DNA of 64,000 nt from Poa pratensis. Its lineage: Eukaryota; Streptophyta; Magnoliopsida; Poales; Poaceae. Under the pieces are notes generated by a model, which did not search any database, was not told where the DNA came from, and saw nothing but the letters and a program-made list of their open reading frames with translations. Within the stretch, counting starts at the first letter, position 1. Each line of letters opens with the position of its first letter. Below are positions 12,700-24,189 of this stretch, piece after piece. Made by a program: the position numbers and the translations under genes. Location of the stretch: the NCBI GenBank assembly GCA_947311845.1, contig CAMZMU010000062.1, positions 46,334,030 to 46,398,029 of the forward strand. Direction: 5' to 3'.

Positions 12700-14940
12700 G
12701 TTCATTTTTCCCATATATTTTTCCGTGTCCTTCGAACAGGATTTTAGGACCATCCTATATTTCTCCAGAGACTCTGTGGAGAACACATAATTTAGTCAAC
12801 CATATAACCAGAAATATAACCAAGTCTCTACTTGAAAAAAATAGGTGCAACCCTAGCAAGAATGCATCTACACGCTTCTATAAGACCTAACATGGACATA
12901 CTCTTCTCCAAGTAAACAAACTTATGGAAAAACTTAGTTCACAGAAAGGTAAACTCAAGACCAGATAACTCACTATCTTCTCATAATTTGTTCAAGAATT
13001 GCGACATGAAGGAAACACCATACTCCAAGGGAATCCAAACACAATACATCGCTGCTGCATACCCAAGGGAGTTGTCACTGAAATAATAGAGTGATCAAGT
13101 CCAGCTAACGGCAATTAATGGATTAGCTCACACAGTATAACAATAGAAAAAAAGATATGCCTCAACAGCTTTCAGCATAGAAACCTAGAGTAACAATTAA
13201 TAAATGCTAGTCTAAGGAGGCGAAACCAAGAACATGCCAGGGCACCATCGATGCATGAAATTCAAGAACCATGAGCTAAAAAGGAAAAAAAAGGGAGCCT
13301 TCATACACATGGAGAACATATTCTAGGGAGCCTTCATAGCAGCATTCACTCTAATAAAATGAAGACGAGGAGAACATGATTTATTGCAATAAATACGACC
13401 TCTCATGTACTACAAAATCTAGATACACTTACTTTTCAGCAAAGCTATATTCTATTGCATTCGAGACTCAAACAATAGAGCTGGAGATTTCCTAATGTAC
13501 ATGCCAGACCAGAATGTGTACTGCACCAATTTAGCTAAGCATTTCCCTAATTCCAGAAGATTGCCATGAGCTGTTAAAATTGGATACAGCAAAAAACCAT
13601 TACGTACAGGTAATATGGTGAATAAAAAGTGGTAGATTGTGAACAAATAGGTACCAATTAAATAGAAGATGGAACCGCTCCTTTTTAAGGCAAGGTTATA
13701 TGATCATCAGTTTTAAAGAGGAATAAATAACCGATGTATAACCACGTAGCTACACTATCACTAAGATCATGATATATTTTCAAGGGACACCAGCTTGTAA
13801 TATATGCATAAATTTAATATCTAAAATGTCTGAAACAAAATGGTGAGCATACTTTGTTCAAAATAAATGGTGGGTATACAAAATAAAAGGCATGGATGCA
13901 TTCATAGGCCTAAGTAGGGTTAAATATCTTAGATATCATTCTATACAAGAGGACAAGTTAGACACAGAATCAAAGACATGGCATTTGCCGATCGAGGAGC
14001 GAGAGGGATGAATGACCGCACCACCTCATCAGTTTGTTCTTAACCTGTAAAAATAAACTAATATAAAACAGGGGTAATCTTAATTAATTCGCAAATATTG
14101 GTGCTCGTATGAATGGCAATATTAGACTTGTCTTCAAGGTTGGGACACCATAAAAATAAGATGGCACAAGATACACAGCAAAATGGAATTTCTGCTCCTG
14201 GTTGAGATGTTCGGAGATATACAGGCCTGGAAAACATTGTTATCAGGCCAATATGCTCTTGGACATACCAAAACCAAGCAGAGATGCCTTCTAGGCCCTA
14301 CTATTTATAGGAAAGTGCTACCATGAAAAGCTGAACGACAAACAATGTTGTTCCTGGAAAAATTGTGAGACTCGATCATGATTTTAACCAACGAATTTTG
14401 AAATCTCATATTAGATTTAGCTCTAGTGGTAAACAATAAATATTTAAAGCAAACTTCCATGAAGGTTCATTCTAATGACAAAAGTTAGAGTCGGAAGAAC
14501 CACATTATTCAAAACCTAACACATGGTAAACCAAAGTTGGGAGGTTTTTCAAATCATCAAATGTGTTACTATAAAATCTGCACAATAGTTCAAAATTCAA
14601 AAAGTTTAAACCCTTACCAGCTCGAACGCATGAGATGGGCCCAATCTTCTATAAAACATCATCATTTTCCTTTAGAATACACCTGAACCTAAAAAAATGG
14701 AGGGTAACATTAAATATACAACCAGAAAATAGAAAAGGAAAATAGAATTGGGAGACAGATGGAATTTTAACAGTAAAACTACTGCAGATCACACAACACA
14801 TAATATGCAATTAAGATAATACAATTAGCGATGCTTCAAAATCTGAGTAAACTATGTTGCAATGGGGTGACACTAATTAAACCAGTAGAATCATGATGTG
14901 AAAATTGCTCTGATTTGAACTGTCACATTCTGTTTTGTTG
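12700..14940. other. AT-rich noncoding stretch
   Basis: I found no coding sequence, terminal repeats or RNA gene that I can support. It may be introns or the 3' region of the putative minus-strand transcription unit starting near 16,760. Confidence 0.3.
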
Positions 14941-14949
14941 ACTGAATTA

Positions 14950-16764
14950 CTTCTTGTGGGATGAATGAGCCCTTAAACACATATGGAAATCAGATGGCTT
15001 TGTTTCTGTAGGTTTGGGCTCACATCCGGCTATTGGTGGTATCGTGTTGATCGATAGTGGCCCTGGGCCTGGAGCTGCTGCACCTGGGTCTGGCGCAGGC
15101 TGCAGGTAGCCGCAACAACATAAATTAGGATTGAACTTAGGAAGGTAAACCCAGCATTTATACAAATCATCATAAATAGCTATCTTAAATATGCAGCTTT
15201 ACGCCAAGTACAGTATACACATCGGGGCAGAGATAAAGAATGGGGACACACCTGGTTAACCATGGGCCATAAGATATGAAGATGAAGTCGAGAAACATCA
15301 TGAAGCTTCACTATCAAGCATCATAAAAGGTGAAACCATGCTTTATTTATCACACATATTTTCATAAGACAATATAGAAAATTTGGAACATTTTTGCAAT
15401 TAAATAAATGTAAGAAGCATTCGCATCGATTCGGATGTATAATGAACTCAGAAATTCTCGTGAACAAATAGAGAACTTTGTGGATCAGCTTTGGCTGTAC
15501 TCGAAGGCAACAAACCTGCAAAGTAAAAACATCAACTTCCAACAGGTACATGCCGCGGGAAACATTGTGGTCAGCTCCATTAGTCCATTGACAGCGGCAT
15601 AATCTTTGCCGATCAGGCTACAAGACATAATCAACAAAGCACGGAGAAACCAGGAGGAAAATAGTTCTAACCTATAAATTATAGACTATATATTTATAGA
15701 AAGATTTTTTTGTTGTTTCAATACTAAGGAAGTACATGGAAGAGATATTCCCTAAGGTAGTACAGTACCAAAAAATTATTTCCTGAATTTTTTTCAGTAC
15801 AATGGCATTCAAAAATTGAGTTACTCCAATCATGGCAAGGACAACGTTCTGACAAGTAATATAAAGCATATACCTATTCATCCTCGCTTGGTGTCTCTTC
15901 CCACTTAAAGAGAGCTGCTAGGATCTGCTACTATCCTGGCTTGGTGTCTCTCCCCCACTCAAATAACCTGTAAAATAGTTGGAACTAAGAATTAATATTA
16001 AAACATACTGTATAAAGCATGAAGAGGAATGCAAATGAGAGAACAAACAGCTTACAGATTACAGATCCAAGTTGAGTTGTGGGATTCTTCCAGGAGCAAT
16101 CTTTGCACATAGACATTTACGCAAACAGCTTGTGTACACATCTGAAAACTAACGATATGGAAAAGAAAAGGACTTGTAGCTCAGCCATAAAATTAGGAAG
16201 AGATGTAAGGAAGGAGGCGGGGAGCAAGGCAAGGTCGCTGTTATACCTGTGGTCTGTGGATGGTGCGACGACTGCAAGGACATCCTCCCCCACGCGCTGC
16301 TGGAATACCTGGGAGAGGGAATCGCCCTCGGCTCCTCCTCCCAGCTCTCACCGCGGTGAGACACCATGGTCAGGACGCCGCTGAGCAGCACATAGGCCGG
16401 TAGGGGTGAGCCCCATGAAAATACACAAGCAGAGGTGCAGGTGAGGATGCTCACCTAGGCGTCGCCCGGCGTCTCATACTCGCTGAGGGTGCGGATGGTG
16501 GCGGCGTGAAGAGCTGGGCCCCGTTCGTCCCTATGGCCCGGGAGCCGAGGCGCCGGTCGAGGGGCGAGGACGACAACCTCCTCCTCCATGCCTTCTAGCC
16601 CTACGCCGCCGAGGGGAGGACGGTGACAGGAGTGCCATGGAGGCGTGGTGGAGGGGAAGACGCTTGAGCGGCGGCGCGAAGAAGGCAGAGGAGATCGAGC
16701 GGGAATGGAGAAGGGGGCTGAGGGTGGGAGGCGGCGCGCTAGGTTTCACCACGGGGCTGCGCAA
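14950..16764 (-). CDS. Putative low-confidence minus-strand gene of unknown function
   Basis: A TATA-like tatata at about 16,766-16,771 (minus orientation) lies just upstream of a GC-rich segment typical of a grass 5' end. Candidate first reading frames begin at ATG near 16,588 (MEEEVVVLAPRP...) or 16,638 (MALLSPSSPRRR...). The first ends close to a consensus donor (cctag|gtgagc, near 16,456). A possible last exon is at about 15,105-14,950, starting after ctacctgcag and ending LRAHSSHKK then stop, with a Pro/Gly/Ala-rich start. The exons between are not resolved and I recognise no domain. It could equally be a captured gene fragment. Confidence 0.2.
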
Positions 16765-16799
16765 ATATATACCACGCTGTGAAAAATCGGACGACCGAG

Positions 16800-17222
16800 A
16801 TTCGCTGTAAGTCCTTCGATCCGACGGCCGACGTGCGCTAATCGCTGTGAGGCCTCCTAAAGGTCTCGAGGTTTACCTCTTTAGATTAGTGCTTCTTGTG
16901 CAATTTTTTTTTGAAGTGTCAATTGCATAGTGACAAGTATATTTCATTCAGCCAAGCTCCAGGATGCCATTAGTTTCATGGGAAAAAATCTTCGCTATTT
17001 ATAGCACTCTTTTGGGCCCCGTGGAGTGTAGATTTTCATGCTTTGCTCTGCCCCCCAGTCCTCATAGTGGAATGCATGCGAATATATGGGGCTTGTGATT
17101 TTAAGATTGTTTCCATATGTGGGTAACTACTGATTAAGCCATCTTTTAGCATCAAGTGTTCTATAAGTCAAGTATAATTGAAAGCTAGCTACGTATTATA
17201 GGAGAACAAATTGAGCTACCTA
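16800..17222. other. Intergenic sequence, no gene seen
   Basis: Noncoding sequence between the putative promoter near 16,770 and the tandem repeat at 17,223. Nothing recognisable. Confidence 0.3.
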
Positions 17223-17529
17223 CCATGTACGTTGTATTTGCTCCTTTTAGGCACCAGGCATTCCAACTTAGGCTGTTATGCAGACCGGTAACAATTACTC
17301 TTTATATGCTGATTTGATATCGTTGTATTCACCAAAATATCTGACATTCCACCTAACTTTTCCCACTCTTGATCGACCATGTACATTGGATTTGCACCTT
17401 TCAGGCGCCAACCATTCCAACTTAGGCTGTTATGCAGACCAGTAATAATTACTCTTTTTATGCTGATTTGCTATCGTTGTATTCACGAAAAAATCTGACA
17501 TTCCACTAACTTTTCCCACTCATGATCGA
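17223..17529. repeat. Tandem duplication, two units of about 153 bp
   Basis: Unit 1 spans about 17,223-17,376 and unit 2 about 17,377-17,529. Both start ccatgtac and end tgatcga, and share the core cattccaacttaggctgtta. Divergence is moderate, so the duplication is not very recent. No coding content. Confidence 0.85.
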
Positions 17530-19630
17530 AGATCGCTATATATAGTTTATAATATTGGGTGCTTAATATTTTTCAACATCTGTACACCCTAAATGCTATT
17601 TGATGATGCTAGTCTAATTGAATTTCGGGTTTCTGTATTTAACAGACATAACCCTGAACTGAAGGTGTGGATGGTAGATACAGGAGACTTCGCTGAAGAA
17701 TATGGCCGCTGACAAGTACCGGATTCTAGTTACATGTATTCACGAAAGTAAATTGGTCCACTGCTATTATTGCATACTTCTATTGCTAGGAGCTCTCGTG
17801 TTCGGACAAGCTCTCGTGTTCGGACAATGTATTGTCTCATTGTTTACTTGGTGCTGGAAGCCTGAAATACAATACCTGAGAATGAGGGGTGTCCCACCCT
17901 CCCAGCGGATAATGCATTTCTAGGTGTATGGAATTTGCCATGCATGTCCGTAGTTATGTGTAGGACGGCTATTTCTTTACGAGTGATTGGCCTTGTGGCA
18001 GTAATTGTGGAATCGCATGATTGTGGTGATCTCGCAAGTTATGGCTCTACCGTTTTGTGGACTATCTTTTGTGTTGTGTCTCACGGATATGGCATGGGCA
18101 AGCTCTAGTGTCTGTAGCTTATACTTTGAAGCCATTTTTGCAGTGCAAAGTGAGGTCTTCTCAGTTCTTACTTCTTAGCACTTACAAGTCTGCACCTTTT
18201 GCTTGGCATGTTTCGAAGACCTTCTATATGGTTGTTCTTAGGTTTTTTGTCCCATGTTTTTATTTTGTCATCTACGTTAACCCGTGAAGGCAATTCTCAC
18301 GTATGCATGATCGATTATGAGTGTATCATCCTTTCTTGAGTAAGTTCACATTGAATCGCGACACTATTTTGAATTTTATTCTTGGAATTGCGTTATACCC
18401 AACATGATTCGACCCAATATGTCATGGGGATCTCGTCATGTAATCTATTTTCCACCAACCAACAGTGTCATCATTTGAAACTGTCAAATCTTCGAAAATG
18501 ATAATCATAACTGTCAATTGGTTTTGAAAAAAGTTTTGATCTACGCTGGTTCTTCATTATAATTTACAGGTTGTACACCCATAATTTACAGTTCGACTAT
18601 GGAAAAATCAGTGTTGCTCAAAGAAATTGTTGCTAGGACAAGAGAGGCGATGTCCTCAATCTTTTGACAGAAGGCCAAAGCCTAAACCTCAACCTTAAGG
18701 TCTGCATACACGACGACTACAATACGCTGAATCAGTGTCCTCCATGCCGATGCTTCCACATCTGCCAAAGAAGAAAGAGCACAATAGTTAGTAAGACATT
18801 GTGATCGTGGTGTAGGTGGTGGTGATGCAGTGTCCCAAATTGAGCCACAGTCCGTGTGGACTTGTAACTCAAGAGCACATGACCATGCCGCAAGTGAAAA
18901 GGATGCGAGGGTGGTTTCCGGTGATGGAGTTCTCACTTGTTCTCATCTTGGAGATTTGCTTTGTAGTGGACTGTCGGGGCGAGTGACAAGCCATCCCAAA
19001 AGGAACATCTTGACATAGCAACACAACGCCATATGAGATGTTGAATCCATAGTATCCACCGGAGAAGGTCACAAGCTTGTAGACTGACGACGATAGGGTT
19101 TTTCGAACCTAGGGCGTACCTTGTTAGAACCCGCTATGCTGACACCTTCACCTTTCTCGGGTGACAAGCCATGGAAATGGCACAGATTCCTTGTTGAGAT
19201 ACTCAACGGCCTAACATTCACAGGAGAATGCACGAGCGACAACGAGAAGGATTTCTTGTCAGCGCAGGCCCGTAGCACCCTCGCATCCTTGACACCTGAG
19301 AAAGCCTCAACGTTCTTGGCTGTGGCACTCTAGAACAACTGTAGCAATGACCCCGCGCCACGATAGAGGCCATGGAGATGGTTGAACTAAGAACTGGTTC
19401 AAACTTTTTCCTTCGAATTTTCAGCTTCAAATTCAGAATCTCAAACAAGATTGTTTGTGTTTTCAAACTTCTAGTCAGACATATTGAGATTCCAACCGGA
19501 ACTAATCACAACTTAAATAAATGGAAAGAAATTCAGCAACCCAATCTGAACATTTCACCCATTGGCTTTATCGAGCGAACGCGATCTATTCAGGCATTAC
19601 CCTCAAATAAAAAAGAGAGGGAAAAAACCC
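17530..19630. other. Unassigned sequence, no supported gene
   Basis: Several short open frames occur here, but none has a recognisable domain or consistent exon structure. The stretch at 18,650-19,380 is somewhat richer in G+C and could be a decayed coding fragment. Confidence 0.25.
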
Positions 19631-19636
19631 ACTAAG

Positions 19637-19795
19637 GCTCTGTTTGTTTCTAGAGTTTTGTGGAGATTGGTGGGGATAATACTCTAGTGGATTGGGTGAA
19701 ACCTCAAACTTCACCCAATCCCCTAGGGGATTGGAGATCAATCCACTAGGTAGGGGTAGTGTATTGAATCCACTAGGGGAATCCACTCGGACCTT
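19637..19795. mobile_element. Possible MITE remnant
   Basis: The segment begins with ggctctgtttgtttct, a common grass DNA-transposon end, and contains internal inverted repeats built from tccactag and ctagtgga. No matching terminus or target duplication was found, so it is probably truncated. Confidence 0.3.
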
Positions 19796-19799
19796 GTCT

Positions 19800-20345
19800 A
19801 CAGCTGCTTCGTCTCAGACTGGCCGGCCTTACTATGTTTGCCTTGGTGAGACGGCGATGATGACTGCAAGACCGTGGTGGCGTCTGTTGGTGGATGGCGA
19901 GCTGGGTGGAGCGCTATGACTTGTCCGAGCGGCGGTTTTTTTGGGGTCGGGAGAAATCCTGGTCGTTTGGCACCGACACGGTGACGCTTGAGGGTGTCAC
20001 CCTCCTTCCTGAAGGGTGTCAAGTGTACCCCTTCCCCACTCCTCGGAGCGTACCGGGGGAAACCCTAGGACTTGTCCGGGCAGCAGTGTCGTCATCGTCG
20101 CTTTCCTTTTTGGAGGTGCTGCTTGGTACGCGGTGAATCATAGTGCTAGGTTCATGGTGGGACTTCTCCGGAGAGGACGCAGCGGTGGCGAGTCATTTTC
20201 GTTTTCATTGATCCGCCGATGTCGGCTTTGTTTTCTTTTCTTTTTGGGCGTGTCTGTGTTGTTTGCCCCAGCAGTGACCCTTGTGGTTGTTGTATCGTGT
20301 GATTGCTATATTAATATAGCGGGGCGAAAGCCTATTTCTTCAGTT
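19800..20345 (+). mobile_element. Possible retroelement 3' fragment
   Basis: A GC-rich, formerly coding-like stretch ends in gctatattaatatagcggg gcgaaagcc, which resembles 3' ends of plant non-LTR retroelements. No reverse transcriptase domain is visible and no target duplication was identified. Confidence 0.3.
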
Positions 20346-20379
20346 TTCAGAGGAACAAGGAAGTTTTTACATAGTTGCT

Positions 20380-20760
20380 TCTTTGTGTTACTAGATCTTA
20401 GTGGTTGATAGCCATGAAAGCTTTTGCAGACTTGCTTATTTCTGCTAGTACTAGATCCTAATCATCAATAGCCATGGAGTTTGTTTGGTCATTATGGTTC
20501 TGGTGACGATATTCAGTTCTCCTATGGTACTCTCTTGCAAGTTTATGCTGGTGTATTGGTGTATATATGATGATGGAATACGTGGGACATGTGCTCTCTG
20601 CATGAATGCTCTCTGTTTTGCACCTTTTTATGCTGCATGACCTGTAACTTCTTTGTGAGTGGGTTAATATGGTGCCACTTGTAGCTTTGGTTATCATTTT
20701 TAGTGCTGAACACAATTTTGACAGTTGACCATAATGAAATCATATCTAAAGTTGGTTATC
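20380..20760. other. Distal part of the membrane-protein duplicon (copy A?)
   Basis: This noncoding segment matches the distal flanks of copy B (25,370-25,650) and copy D (62,690-62,990), sharing blocks such as ggagtttgtttggtcatta and the recurring atatgatg. It is therefore a displaced piece of the same duplicated segment, consistent with copy A being split by the material between about 1.6 and 20.4 kb. Confidence 0.5.
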
Positions 20761-22300
20761 ATGTGCCTACTACGATTGATATTATTTAAGTACCTAGTGG
20801 ACAACACATGTATATTTTCAGCTCATTAGCAAACCAAACTTGCAAGACACATTTAGTGATGTTCAAATTTCAGATTCCATCCAGACGTGTTTGACTATCA
20901 TGGAATTGGAATGTCATTTCAATTAGAATTCCAAATAATGCCTATGCTATGCTAATTCAATTCATGCCCCTAATGCTGTCATTTCTTTGAAATTCACTTC
21001 ATTTCATTTTTGTCAAATGAAATAAAATGATGCATGCCAAAGGAGGCCTATATGTTTATGTAAATTTGATACCTAATCATACACGAGAGACCACTGTTAA
21101 CATATTTATTTAATAGCGTACATCTCTACCATGATATTAATGCTAAATAGATTCTACCACACACTCGCATATAGACATATACACTAAGTTATGTTATTAT
21201 TAAAAATTCAAGGGTTAATCGTTTTTACAACATACTGTTGAATTCTCACAGCACAATTGTTTTATCAATATGGATTGCAATTGAATAATAAATAACAATA
21301 TAACTCTTTTGGAGCATAAATAACATTATAATTAATGTTAGCATCATTCAGATGTGGTTAAGTATTGAAACTTAATATATGGAAAGCAATACTTGTTAAG
21401 ACTATAGTATGACAAAATTAAGTCACAGAGTAAGTCGAAGAGTTTAGTATAAATTTAACCAAATTCAAAATATGTTTGAATCGGCCCTCACTGTGGCGGG
21501 CCAAAGGGCAAAGTTGAGCAGTAGATCCTCAAGATCCCCGGATAACAAGTAATATTTTTACGATTACCCCTTTTTAGTATTTGCTAAAGAGAGGTTATCT
21601 AGTTCATTCTCAATACAATCAATAGTCAGCACCATACTGGATAAGAAAATTCAATATAAAAAAATAAAACTAATCATAAACTTATCACAAACTTGGGAAT
21701 GAACGTTTTATTTTAAGAGGTTGCCAATAACATATATGTTCCGTGAGGAGGATGCATGGATCAAAAGAAAAGATATGATATCTAGCGGTTATAACAGTGA
21801 AGTTATCACTCATGATTAAGATTTGTTGACACCATCACATCAATAATAAGAATGAACTATAGTCTATGTGCCACAATGTCGACAACTAATTTAGTTTAGC
21901 ACAAATCAGAACTATGGAGGTGGTGAAATTGTATCGACATCAATAATGTATTTTAGAGAAAATAATTTCATAATATTAAAAGGTTCTGAATGAAAAATTT
22001 GCGTGTGCATGCAAACATTCTATGTGTACAAATGAAATTTCATGTTTTCTATGTGTGCAAATGAAATTTCGTGCTATTTTGCCTATGTAAGAAAGAAAAC
22101 TGTCTCGCAATTACAAACCGGAAACTTGTACTTTTTACAAAGAAAAGACAAAGGCTGTACAAAATGTCCTTTTCCCAGGAAATTTATGTATGCACATTGA
22201 ATATCCAGTTATACACCCGGATCTTTTACAAAATTAATCTTTTTCCTCGTGAGCATCTACTCCTATAAAACAAAATGGTGCCTCCTAGACCGTAGGGTGA
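20761..22300. other. AT-rich noncoding stretch
   Basis: No gene seen. The part at about 20,870-21,050 is rich in gaattc/gaaatt-type inverted repeats and ends ccaaaggaggcc, reminiscent of a hAT MITE end, but the boundaries are unclear. Confidence 0.3.
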
Positions 22301-22302
22301 AC

Positions 22303-22304
<2 letters not shown>

Positions 22305-22335
<31 letters not shown>
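22305..22335. repeat. 31-bp poly-G tract
   Basis: An uninterrupted run of 31 G lies between aactt and aatgc. It could form G-quadruplexes. The true length is uncertain because such homopolymers are poorly resolved by most sequencing. Confidence 0.9.
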
Positions 22336-22336
<1 letters not shown>

Positions 22337-22414
22337 ATGCAATGTCTCCCCTCTGTCGCTAAATTCTCGGCACCGCGTCGGTATTAGGGTTGACCCACCG
22401 GATAGCTCTACCGA

Positions 22415-22506
22415 TAAATCCACCAACTCCGAGCGACCAATTCCTCTCGTTCTCCGCCGTGAAATCCACCAACTCCGGGCGACCGATTCCTCTCGTTCTC
22501 CGTCGT
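22415..22506. repeat. 46-bp tandem duplication
   Basis: Two adjacent units starting aaatccaccaactccg and ending tctcgttctccg(c/t)cgt, at about 22,415-22,460 and 22,461-22,506. They differ at only a few positions. Confidence 0.8.
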
Positions 22507-22969
22507 TCCCTCTAAGCAACGCCTCGCTGCTGCCACCACCGAGCGAGAGGAAGAGATGCCCTGCCCCCGCCTGTGCCAGGCCCTCCGGCGACGGCGAGGA
22601 GGAGAGGAAGGGGAGGGTGACCGGGAGTCGGTGGCTAGTGTTTTGGCCCTGCCGCTCGCGGGAGCGGGCAGGACGAAACCGAGCCTTTTTTTCGATTACC
22701 ACCGGCAGTTTATAGTTTCCTTAAAAGAAATTTCGCATCAAATCTGAAAGAGAGTAGTGAAAAGTATTTAGGATTGGGCACGCTCTTCTACCGGTTTTAA
22801 ACCCGTGTGCGATAAGGAAAAGATAGATCAGTGATTTACTTAGAACTGAACCCGACCAGGAAACGGAACAGCTCGCACCTGGCAGTTGTTCATCGCTAAG
22901 CCCCTCGCCCCGCTGAATCACTCCAACCCCTATCGATAGGGAGAAGCTTCGAGGGGCTTGGTTTCCAGT

Positions 22970-23294
22970 TCCGACGGCCGTCGCCGACGCGGTGATGCCA
23001 CCGCCGCCGCCGAGGTTATCGTGGATCGTCGTCGGCCCGATGCTGGCGCTCGCGTGCTTGGCGCCCTATACGCGGCCCCACCTGTGCTCCGCGACTGCGT
23101 GTGTCCTCTCCGCTGGTTCGGTCGCCGGGTTCGTGGCACACCTCGTCTGGGGCGAGGGCTCCGCCCCGCTCGTATATCTCGACGCGGTCAGGGGAGCCGC
23201 TCGCAGGGCCTGCCTCGGCCTCACCCTCCTCTTCCTCGCGCATAGATCCTTGCTGCTGTTCGGACGTCATATATGATTTCATTCTTGAGTTCAG
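22970..23294 (+). pseudogene. Copy B of membrane-protein gene, exon 1 remnant
   Basis: Homologous to exon 1 of copies C and D: VWGEGSAPLVYLDAVRGAAR matches VWGEGSAYLVFVEAVTGAAH. The start codon of the other copies (ATG GCC GTC GCC) reads ACG GCC GTC GCC at about 22,974, so it is lost. Near 23,268 a deletion of about 30 bases relative to copy D removes the end of the second hydrophobic segment and brings in a stop. The donor context ttcaggaag|gt is still present at about 23,290. Exon 2 is absent, and a LINE 3' end occupies its place. Confidence 0.7.
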
Positions 23295-23444
23295 GAAGGT
23301 ATCGTTGAAATAACTCTTTGACTAGATGTGCTAGCGGCTGAGCTCTAGATTAGTGTATAATTAAGATTTACCTGTGCACCCGTTCGAATTAAAATTCCAA
23401 ACATATATAGTTGAAGTTGTTGTAATAAGTATATACATGCATTC

Positions 23445-24186
23445 TACCTGAAGTGCCAGTCGATATTAAGGATAATAACAAAATTTGGAAGATGAAGATA
23501 CCACTTAAAACTAAAGTGTTTGCATGGTATCTTCGTCGGGGTGTAATTCTTACTAAAGACAACCTTGCCAAGCGTAATTGGCACGGAAGTAAAAAGTGTG
23601 TTTTCTGTCAACATGACGAGACCATTACACACTTATTCTTCCAGTGCGAATTCGCCAGGTCTATATGGTCAGCCGTCCAGATAGGTTCTACCTTACATCC
23701 ACCGCGTACTGTTGCAAACCTTTTTGGCAACTGGTTAAATGGCGTGGATTCTAGGTTTAAACTCTTCTGTAGGATGGGCGCGATTGCCGTTATTTGGTCG
23801 TTGTGGCTATGTAGAAATGACAAGATTTTTAATGATAAAAATGCTTCTGTTATGCAGGTTATTTATCGGTGTACAGCTATGCTACGAGCATGGTCGGACC
23901 TGCAGCGTGTGGAGCACCGTGACTTATTTTTGGAGGTGGCGTTCAGGCTGGAGGCTGCGGCCAGGGAGTTATTCTCCCGGCATGGATGGCAACATAGACT
24001 CCGGATAGACCTACCAGCATCTTAGGCGGATCTACACTTTCTCATTATGATATGTAATTCGCCGTTTTTACTTTTTGTTCTGAATTGGTTACTGGTGAAC
24101 TGGTGGCTGTGTGCATCTTAGCTATGCAGAGGCCAGGTGTAATGCTTAAAACTCTTAAATAATAAAATCCCTTTATCTAAAAAAAA
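23445..24186 (+). mobile_element. 5'-truncated LINE insertion (reverse-transcriptase C-terminal region)
   Basis: An open frame at 23,453-24,025 encodes the zf-RVT region common at the C-terminus of plant non-LTR retrotransposons: WKMKIPLKTKVFAWYL, CVFCQHDETITHLFFQC (Cys/His zinc-binding pattern) and IWSLWLCRNDKIFND. A 3' UTR follows and ends in an A-rich tail at about 24,180-24,186. Possible target duplication: atgcattc at 23,437-23,444 and again at 24,186-24,193. The element sits in the intron/exon 2 position of copy B. Strong 5' truncation is usual for LINEs. Confidence 0.8.
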
Positions 24187-24189
24187 TGC

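Noticed and set aside
14947..15165. Clear identification of a Pro/Gly-rich exon as a known protein
   Set aside because: An exon is possible on either strand, but no domain could be recognised, so it was kept only as part of a low-confidence gene.
22226..22702. 158-codon minus-strand frame including a poly-Pro stretch
   Set aside because: The poly-Pro comes from the poly-G tract and the rest from a 46-bp tandem duplication. No homology is recognisable.
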